From contig DYFG01000080.1 in assembly GCA_020725315.1 (NCBI GenBank), forward strand, positions 1-7,513: a stretch of 7,513 nucleotides of DNA, given 5' to 3'. This document shows, piece by piece, positions 1 to 4,117 of this stretch. Position numbers and translations under genes: made by a program. A model generated the notes under the pieces. The model saw only the letters and a program-made list of their open reading frames with translations, was not told the DNA's origin and searched no databases. Source of the DNA: Nitrosotalea sp. GTDB lineage: Archaea; Halobacteriota; Syntropharchaeia; Alkanophagales; Methanospirareceae. Each line of letters starts with the position of its first letter. The first letter of the stretch is position 1.

Positions 1-383
1 ATAAATTAAATTTAAATTTCGTGATAATCTTATCAACATGTGCGGAATATGGGATCAATAAGAGATCTCTTGTTTCCCTTCCTTTTCTTTCCGGATCCAA
101 AATGATATGTGCATATGCCTCTTTTCCGGACAGGTTAATTCTTTTCTTTTTCAATTCTTCCATTGTTGCGTTAAGGGCAGAAACATCAACAATGTTGCCT
201 GGAAGATATCTGAAAAAGAGTGGAAGTGAACTGTCCTTATCAATCACGAAGAGAAATCTGATCTGTTTGTCTATTTCGCCATCGTTGTATCCCCATGTAT
301 TGTATGGAAAATGTATCTAAATCAATATCTTTGAACATTAATCTTGCAATATTGCCCTGATACCAGAGTCGTGCATACTTCAT
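1..383 (-). pseudogene. Degraded IS4/IS1634-like DDE transposase fragment (runs off window edge)
   Basis: Read on the minus strand, the frame from 316 down to the window edge is open for 105 codons. It contains a stretch reading FLFVIDKDSSLPLFFRYLPG followed by NIVDVSALNATMEELKKK. This matches my memory of the catalytic-core region of IS4/IS1634-superfamily transposases: a beta strand, the 'LPxFYRxxPGNIxDVxxL' segment, then a helix. A stop codon (TAG, 317-319) precedes this frame. An ATG at 383 opens a second, shifted frame (MKYARLWYQGNIARLMFKDI...) that stops at 240-242. No single frame covers both parts, so the gene is broken by a frameshift or internal deletion near 320. The region expected to hold the second catalytic Asp is also degenerate (HIILDPERKG). 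The remainder lies outside the window. Family assignment is from motif recognition only. Confidence 0.6.
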
Positions 384-399
384 GGCTGAAGGGTAGCAG

Positions 400-413
400 T
401 GCCTATATAGGCA
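400..413. promoter_or_regulatory. Perfect 14-bp palindrome upstream of a TATA box
   Basis: TGCCTATATAGGCA is a perfect inverted repeat with no spacer. It ends 6 bp before the TATA-like box at 420-428. That position, just upstream of the box near the BRE, would suit a dimeric repressor or activator operator. Alternatively it could be part of the decayed end of the neighbouring insertion sequence. The palindrome is seen directly; the operator role is inference. Confidence 0.3.
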
Positions 414-419
414 TTATAG

Positions 420-428
420 TATATAAAT
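420..428 (+). promoter_or_regulatory. TATA box-like element
   Basis: TATATAAAT is a good match to the archaeal TATA consensus. Initiation about 25 nt downstream would fall near 450. That is just upstream of an AGGAG ribosome-binding site (462-466) and an ATG at 472. The spacing of all three signals is coherent, which suggests a real promoter that now drives a truncated or very short reading frame. Confidence 0.4.
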
Positions 429-471
429 GCTATGCTATATTGTAGGTCGATTTTCGAGAAAAGGAGAAAGA

Positions 472-495
472 ATGAAAGACAAACGGTTAACATAG
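472..495 (+). other. Seven-codon ORF behind a good ribosome-binding site
   Basis: An ATG preceded by AAGGAGAAAGA starts the peptide MKDKRLT and stops at TAG (493-495). The upstream TATA box and AGGAG make the initiation signals look genuine. The product is too short to assign. It may be the cut-off start of a gene destroyed by the insertions around it, or a leader peptide with nothing left downstream. No long continuation in the other plus frames was found. Confidence 0.25.
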
Positions 496-535
496 TGCCT
501 AATTTAACGGGAATTTAGGAAGTAATTGTTTAGCT

Positions 536-657
536 AACCACAAGATTACACATAAGCCCTTTCAGGGCTTGCGGGTAAACCCTTACAGGGTTTTCGGGGT
601 GGTAGGGGCGGAGCCCCTACATGGGGCAGAGCCCCATAATTTTCACGAGAGAATAAT
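536..657. repeat. Dispersed repeat, copy 1, interrupted by hairpin block
   Basis: The left part (536-552, AACCACAAGATTACACA) and right part (638-657, AATTTTCACGAGAGAATAAT) together match the contiguous copy at 748-785. The left part has one mismatch over 17 bases and the right part has two over 20. The two halves are separated by 85 bp that are absent from the second copy, and this interval is almost exactly the four-hairpin block. The arrangement reads as a filled site next to an empty-site paralogue. Confidence 0.6.
554..637. repeat. Array of four perfect hairpins with 3-nt loops (REP-like)
   Basis: Four perfect stem-loops lie in a row. Stem 1: AAGCCCT/AGGGCTT, loop TTC (554-570). Stem 2: AAACCCT/AGGGTTT, loop TAC (577-593). 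Stem 3: GTAGGGGC/GCCCCTAC, loop GGA (602-620). Stem 4: ATGGGGC/GCCCCAT, loop AGA (621-637). Stems 3 and 4 abut. Stems 1 and 2 are variants of one another, as are 3 and 4, and where they differ both arms have changed so that pairing is kept. The block resembles REP/MITE-type mobile palindromic units, or it may act in RNA as a 3' stabiliser or terminator for the minus-strand operon. No coding sequence lies within it. Confidence 0.75.
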
Positions 658-747
658 AATAGTAACCAGGTTTCAGTACTTTATTGATTACTTTATCCCC
701 CATTAATTCAATTTCTTGCGTACGCTATACAAATACGCTCCTTTTAT

Positions 748-785
748 AACCACAAGATCACACAGATTTCCACGAGAGAATAATT
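748..785. repeat. Dispersed repeat, copy 2, uninterrupted
   Basis: This 38-bp stretch starts AACCACAAGATCACACA and ends CACGAGAGAATAATT. It is the contiguous counterpart of the split repeat at 536-657. It lies 30 bp beyond the rpoD stop codon. Similar 'ACCACAAGA..ACACA' sequences are common intergenic repeats in environmental genomes, as I recall, so it is probably a multi-copy element in this genome. Confidence 0.55.
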
Positions 786-814
786 GAAGAGCAAGACGCA
801 TCCCTAAACTTGTA

Positions 815-1480
815 TCATGCATCATGAATCCAGACTTTATTTCCGGTGAGCTCCTCCATCACGCTCTCACACTTCGCTCGCAGTATCCTCGCCGCTTCTA
901 CTACTATCTCATCCACGGGCAGAGAGCCGTCACTCTCAACGGTAAAAAGTAACGTGTTCGTTGGTCCTTCTTCGTCTGCTATGTCTTTGTAACTGCAAAC
1001 CGTAACGGGCTGCCATTTCGCATGCTCTCTCCCCCTGCCGAGCCTTGCTATCGCTTCGAGAGAGATCTTTTGCCGTGCGATCGATTTTATACCTCCGATC
1101 TCTCTCTCCGCTGAGATCAGCTTCACCACTGGTATATTTTCAAAAGCAGCTTCCACTTTGGGATCAGAAGAGATAAGTTCCTTAGAATAGACCATCGTAT
1201 ACCCCTCCCTTTCCGGGCTTATCGCTTCTATAGTCAGAGAAACCCGTTCATCGGGACCAAAGGCGCTCAGGTCTGTTTTCAACGGTATCAAAGCTAAACG
1301 AAGCGCTAATTGCTCATCATATAACAACGAGGTATTCTCATGAATCTCTACTTCATCAATCGCGAGCTTTGGCACTTCTGCAATCATTGCCCTCCTCAGT
1401 GCATTTGCAAACCGCGGTTTCATGCCTGAGAGCATAAATTTCACTTCATTTTTCCCACGTGCCGCTATTTTTACTTCCAT
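815..1480 (-). CDS. rpoD: DNA-directed RNA polymerase subunit D, Fe-S domain absent
   Basis: This is the archaeal counterpart of bacterial alpha and eukaryotic Rpb3. It dimerises with RpoL and nucleates polymerase assembly. The alpha-type dimerisation motif is clear at residues 23-67 (FANALRRAMIAEVPKLAIDE, then IHENTSLLYDEQLALRLALIPL). Domain 2 follows to about residue 157, and the C-terminal dimerisation part (LLFTVESDGSLPVDEIVVEA) begins near 177. At 221 aa it is shorter than the roughly 260 aa I expect for methanogen homologues. The ferredoxin-like domain 3 expected after HAKWQP (residues 153-158) is replaced by about 15 residues, and only two cysteines remain (162 and 204). The start ATG overlaps the rps11 stop as TAATG, pointing to translational coupling. 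It is the last gene of the operon. Confidence 0.95.
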   Translation of the reverse strand: MEVKIAARGKNEVKFMLSGMKPRFANALRRAMIAEVPKLAIDEVEIHENTSLLYDEQLALRLALIPLKTDLSAFGPDERVSLTIEAISPEREGYTMVYSKELISSDPKVEAAFENIPVVKLISAEREIGGIKSIARQKISLEAIARLGRGREHAKWQPVTVCSYKDIADEEGPTNTLLFTVESDGSLPVDEIVVEAARILRAKCESVMEELTGNKVWIHDA

Positions 1481-1869
1481 TAAACTCTTCTTCCTCTCTT
1501 CCCACCGGGGCGCTTGGTGCCGTCATGTGGTATCGGCGTCACATCCTCTATTCTCCCTATTCGCAGCCCTGCGCGCGCAAATGCCCTTATCGCCGCCTGT
1601 GCACCGGGAGCCGTGGTCCTCGATTTACGTCCTGCTGCCGCCTTTACCTTCACATATATACCCGTTATCTCCCGTTCTTTTAATCGCTCCGCAAGTTGCG
1701 TTGCCATCAGCATCGCGGTATAAGGAGAACTCTCATCACGGTCCGCTTTTGCGATCATCCCGCCAGAAGCTCGTGCAATCGTCTCTGCACCGGTCATATC
1801 AGTAATCGTGATAACGGTGTTATTAAACGAAGAGAATATATGCGCCATTGCCCATCTCTCTACCGTCAT
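1480..1869 (-). CDS. rps11: 30S ribosomal protein S11 (uS11)
   Basis: This is a small-subunit platform protein that contacts 16S rRNA near the E site. The 129-aa sequence opens with the family pattern WAMAHIFSSFNNTVITITDM, continues with TGAETIARASGGM, and ends with the archaeal/eukaryotic uS11 tail RIEDVTPIPHDGTKRPGGK followed by RGRRV. Length is normal for the family. The ATG at 1869 is supported by alignment of the N terminus with archaeal homologues from memory and by a purine-rich AGAGGAGAG tract about 10 nt upstream. It lies 49 nt after rps4, and its stop overlaps the rpoD start by one base. Confidence 0.97.
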   Translation of the reverse strand: MTVERWAMAHIFSSFNNTVITITDMTGAETIARASGGMIAKADRDESSPYTAMLMATQLAERLKEREITGIYVKVKAAAGRKSRTTAPGAQAAIRAFARAGLRIGRIEDVTPIPHDGTKRPGGKRGRRV

Positions 1870-1918
1870 TCTTCAAAACTCTCCTCTTCTCTTAAATCCA
1901 AAATATTTTTACTTTTTA

Positions 1919-2416
1919 TCACTGGGATTGCTCATAGTAGCCTATCTTCCCTTCCTCCTCAATATCAACGAGATAAGAGGGAATGGTAACCCTTCTCCCA
2001 TTAACCGCGATATGACCGTGAACGATGAGTTGCCTGGCATGTTTTAACGAATTAGACAGTCCCTTTTTATATACCCTCGTCTGTAGCCTCCTATCCAGAA
2101 TATCATCTATCCTCAGCGCCAGAACATCTTCTAATCTCAAACTCGTCTCCTTCAATATACCCCGTTTTCTTAATGCTGCTAAGATGGCTTCTTTCTTTCG
2201 CAGTGTATGCTCTCTCGGCTTCATCCCTGCTATCTCCGCTAAAATCTCTCTTATCTCCCTCCGGTATTTTTTTATGATGCTCGCGGCTTTCCATATCTCT
2301 CTCTTGTTCTTTAGTCCATACATCCCAATTAACTCTTTCTCCTCCTTTATCCTCTTCATCTCCCACGGACTTCTTGGCTTCTCGTATCTCTTCCCCCTCC
2401 TCTTTGGATGTCCCAT
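1919..2416 (-). CDS. rps4: 30S ribosomal protein S4 (uS4)
   Basis: This is a primary 16S rRNA binder in the small-subunit body. The N terminus MGHPKRRGKRYEKPRSPWE is the archaeal form (usually MGDPKxxRKKYETPxHPW). An S4 RNA-binding domain spans about residues 105-155 (RRLQTRVYKKGLSNSLKHAR, QLIVHGHIAVNGRRVTIPSY). The 165-aa length is slightly short but complete. The start ATG lies 10 nt after the rps13 stop. The GAGGT ribosome-binding site overlaps that stop codon, so the two genes should be translated together. Confidence 0.97.
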   Translation of the reverse strand: MGHPKRRGKRYEKPRSPWEMKRIKEEKELIGMYGLKNKREIWKAASIIKKYRREIREILAEIAGMKPREHTLRKKEAILAALRKRGILKETSLRLEDVLALRIDDILDRRLQTRVYKKGLSNSLKHARQLIVHGHIAVNGRRVTIPSYLVDIEEEGKIGYYEQSQ

Positions 2417-2426
2417 TTTATCTACC

Positions 2427-2942
2427 TCATCTCTTCGTCCCAGCCCTCGCTGCTGCTAATTGCTTCTTTCTTATTACTCCTACTACCGCTCCTTTTCGTC
2501 CCGTTGATTTTGTTCTTTGACCCCTCACTTTCAGTCCCCGCTCATGCCTTATGCCCCGATAAGACCTTATCTTACGCAGCAGATTTATGTCCTCCCGTAA
2601 GTTTAATAAGAGGTCTGATCCCATTACATGCCGGTCCTCTCCACTCATTAAATCCTTTCTCCTGTTCAGCATCCACTCCGGCAATCGCTTCTCGGCACTG
2701 CTGATAGCACTCTGTAGCCGCTCTATTTCATCATCTGAGAGCTCGCCCATCTTTACCCGCGGATCGAGCCCAGAAGAAAGAGCAACTACATTCGCTACTC
2801 TCCTACCTATTCCTTTCACCCCACAGAGCGAATATGCTATGCTCCGTTTACCCTCTAAGTCAGTATCCAAAATCCTGACAATATGCTTGAATCCCCTTTT
2901 TCTCTCTTCCTCTTCTCTTCTCTTCTCCGCTTCTTCACTCAT
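2427..2942 (-). CDS. rps13: 30S ribosomal protein S13 (uS13), charged N-terminal extension
   Basis: This is a head protein of the small subunit that contacts P-site tRNA and bridges to the large subunit. The core starts at about residue 17 (GFKHIVRILDTDLEGKRSIA), contains the helix-hairpin-helix GVKGIGRRVANV, and ends with the RNA-binding tail KIRSYRGIRHERGLKVRGQR and TKSTGRKGA. At 171 aa it exceeds the roughly 150 aa I recall for archaeal uS13. The excess lies at both ends, with a highly charged N-terminal segment (SEEAEKRREEEERKR). No internal ATG would remove that segment. The ATG sits only 7 nt beyond the tRNA-Ser 3' end, so there is little room for a separate leader or ribosome-binding site. 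Confidence 0.95.
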   Translation of the reverse strand: MSEEAEKRREEEERKRGFKHIVRILDTDLEGKRSIAYSLCGVKGIGRRVANVVALSSGLDPRVKMGELSDDEIERLQSAISSAEKRLPEWMLNRRKDLMSGEDRHVMGSDLLLNLREDINLLRKIRSYRGIRHERGLKVRGQRTKSTGRKGAVVGVIRKKQLAAARAGTKR

Positions 2943-2949
2943 TTTTCTT

Positions 2950-3048
2950 CGCCGAGGAAGGGATTTGAACCCTTGAGTTCCTTGCGGAACACAGGCTATC
3001 TATTCTCGCGAGCTCCAGGCCTGCGCCTTACCACTCAGCCACCTCGGC
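2950..3048 (-). tRNA. tRNA-Ser(GGA) with 15-nt intron
   Basis: The whole cloverleaf can be folded by eye. Acceptor GCCGAGG/CCTCGGC with discriminator G73; D-arm GCT-GAGTGGTAA-GGC; anticodon stem CAGGC/GCCTG; long variable arm GTTCC-GCAA-GGAAC; T-arm AAGGG-TTCAAAT-CCCTT. The long variable arm plus G73 identify a class II serine tRNA. U33 fixes the anticodon as GGA (3014-3016), reading UCC/UCU codons. The loop is 22 nt instead of 7 because of an intron at 2998-3012 (after position 37). Mature length is 84 nt without CCA, which is not encoded. The gene overlaps the cbf5 3' end by 21 bp and is followed 7 nt later by rps13. Confidence 0.93.
2998..3012 (-). other. Archaeal tRNA intron at position 37/38
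   Basis: The 15-nt insert CTCGCGAGAATAGAT lies between G37 and A38 of the tRNA-Ser gene, the commonest archaeal position. It can form a short inner helix (TC/GA) capped by a GCGA tetraloop. It can also pair partly with C32-U33-G34 of the anticodon loop, giving a relaxed bulge-helix-bulge of the type cut by the archaeal splicing endonuclease (EndA). Exact boundaries could shift by a base or two. Confidence 0.75.
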
Positions 3049-4029
3049 TCTCCTCCTCCAACCCTTTGGATATGTCCCTGGCTTCATAAATACTTTCATC
3101 GTCTCTACACATATACCCCGTTCAGCTCTGTAGATATCTTCTGAGTTCATCATTGCTTCGCCGATGCCCACCGCTTCCCCTTTTAAGGTATATATTACCA
3201 CGGGATTTCCTCTATTTATTCCTTCTTCCATCCTTGAAATCCCTGGAGCGGTAAGATCCGCACCATGACAGATCGCATCAACAGCACTATCCTTTACAAT
3301 GATCGCCCGTAGGTGCCCTAACGCGTATTCCATTGGCATGATGAGTCTCCGTAGAGGGCTCTCATCTCCTTCCTCAAAAGAAACATACGCATCTTTCAAG
3401 TCTTGTAATGGGATGAGAGTCTCCTCATCGAAGGGAAAAGATTTCGTCCTCCTCAACTGTGACATGTGCGCACCTACTCCCAACGCGAGCCCGATATGAT
3501 GGCACAGCATTCTTATGTACGTTCCTGCTTCACAACCTACTCTCATCAACACATTCTGACCCTCTATCTCTTTTATCTCGATGAAGTGCACGGTTCTTAT
3601 CCTTATCTGCCTTTTGACCGCGGACTTCAATGGCGGTCTTTGATAGATCTTGCCCACAAATTCCTCGCTTGTCTTTCTCAGTTTATCCTCGTCCACCTCC
3701 CGATGCAGTTTCATCACGCACACATACTCCTTATCGCCAAGAAACGTATCCGCTAACTTCGTTGCCGCCCCGAGCAAGACAGGCAGCACTCCGGTAACCT
3801 TTGGGTCAAGTGTTCCGGTATGCGCCGCCTTGTCTATCTTCAGTATATCAGTTACCCACGCAACAACTTCATGGGACGTTGGACCCGCGGGCTTATCTAT
3901 ATTTACTACACCTCTCTCGAGATGCTCACGTATTGAGCGTGCTTCTGGTGCACATCCATATCTTGGATCGGTAAAAGCGGGGCTCTTTTCCAATTTGCAT
4001 CTCTCTAACGGCTTATTGATTTTGATCAT
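3028..4029 (-). CDS. cbf5: tRNA/rRNA pseudouridine synthase Cbf5 (H/ACA RNP catalytic subunit)
   Basis: This TruB-family enzyme is the catalytic protein of archaeal H/ACA RNPs (with Nop10, Gar1 and L7Ae). It isomerises uridine to pseudouridine in rRNA and can modify tRNA U55. The N-terminal motif GVVNIDKPAGPTSHEVVAWV is at about residues 40-59, the catalytic motif HTGTLDPKVTG has Asp75, and the family segments LPVLLGAATKL, RPPLKSAVKR and AGTYIRMLCHHIG follow. A PUA domain lies from about residue 243 (RAIIVKDSAVDAICHGADLT). The 333-aa length is typical. The ATG at 4029 matches the archaeal N-terminal pattern (ALTDPKYGC...). The last six codons (AEVAEW) and stop TAA are encoded by the tRNA-Ser acceptor and D-arm sequence. 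It is the first gene in the visible operon. Confidence 0.96.
   Translation of the reverse strand: MIKINKPLERCKLEKSPAFTDPRYGCAPEARSIREHLERGVVNIDKPAGPTSHEVVAWVTDILKIDKAAHTGTLDPKVTGVLPVLLGAATKLADTFLGDKEYVCVMKLHREVDEDKLRKTSEEFVGKIYQRPPLKSAVKRQIRIRTVHFIEIKEIEGQNVLMRVGCEAGTYIRMLCHHIGLALGVGAHMSQLRRTKSFPFDEETLIPLQDLKDAYVSFEEGDESPLRRLIMPMEYALGHLRAIIVKDSAVDAICHGADLTAPGISRMEEGINRGNPVVIYTLKGEAVGIGEAMMNSEDIYRAERGICVETMKVFMKPGTYPKGWRRRAEVAEW
3085..3092 (-). promoter_or_regulatory. Possible internal TATA box for tRNA-Ser
   Basis: On the minus strand, inside the cbf5 3' end, the sequence GAAAGTATTTATGAAG contains a TATA-like TATTTATG about 40 nt upstream of the mature tRNA 5' end, with a purine-rich BRE-like stretch before it. 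Initiation would give a tRNA leader of roughly 10-15 nt. A separate tRNA promoter would ease the conflict created by the cbf5/tRNA overlap. Coding constraint in cbf5 could produce such a match by chance. Confidence 0.25.
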
Positions 4030-4049
4030 CTGACTATTTTTCTTTCCTT

Positions 4050-4072
4050 TCTATTAAATATTAGTTATAGTT
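4050..4072. promoter_or_regulatory. Divergent promoter core between cbf5 operon and surface-protein operon
   Basis: The 88-bp gap between the two divergent genes holds one strongly AT-rich core (CTATTAAATATTAGTTATAG). It reads as a TATA-like element on both strands: TTAAATATT on plus and AATATTTAATA on minus. On the minus strand, initiation about 26 nt away would fall at or next to the cbf5 ATG (4029), giving a leaderless mRNA. On the plus strand it would fall near 4084, giving a leader of about 34 nt with room for the GGGGGT ribosome-binding site. This is inference from spacing. Confidence 0.4.
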
Positions 4073-4117
4073 AATTGCACTAAAGGTGAAATAGAAGAAA
4101 GAGGAAGGGGGTCAGAG

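Larger units (their letters stand above)
384..814. other. Gene-free spacer between transposase remnant and rpoD
   Basis: I find no credible protein-coding gene here on either strand. The stretch holds a 14-bp palindrome, a TATA-like box, a ribosome-binding site with a 7-codon ORF, a split repeat containing four hairpins, and an intact second copy of the same repeat; each is listed separately. In 658-747 I see only AT-rich sequence with no feature I can name. The rpoD transcript must end in this spacer or run through it. I see no clear T-run terminator on the minus strand immediately after the rpoD stop. Confidence 0.6.

Noticed and set aside
21..320. A 99-codon plus-strand reading frame at the left end.
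   Set aside because: The opposite strand over the same bases encodes a recognisable transposase segment, and the plus-strand translation has no family-like features or ribosome-binding site.
554..637. The four hairpins as a CRISPR array.
   Set aside because: The units are short, perfectly self-complementary, irregularly spaced and lack constant repeats with unique spacers.
554..637. The hairpins as an intrinsic terminator for rpoD.
   Set aside because: They lie about 180 bp beyond the rpoD stop, and no clear U-run follows them on the minus strand; a 3' role is possible but not supported enough to annotate.
1422..1805. Plus-strand frames opposite rpoD and rps11.
   Set aside because: They are antisense to strongly conserved genes, and their composition reflects the reverse complement of those genes.
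2025..2976. Several plus-strand frames rich in Ser and Leu opposite rps4 and rps13.
   Set aside because: They are shadows of the ribosomal protein genes; none has initiation signals or recognisable motifs.
3466..4033. Plus-strand frames opposite cbf5.
   Set aside because: They are antisense to a clearly conserved enzyme; the high openness follows from its codon composition.
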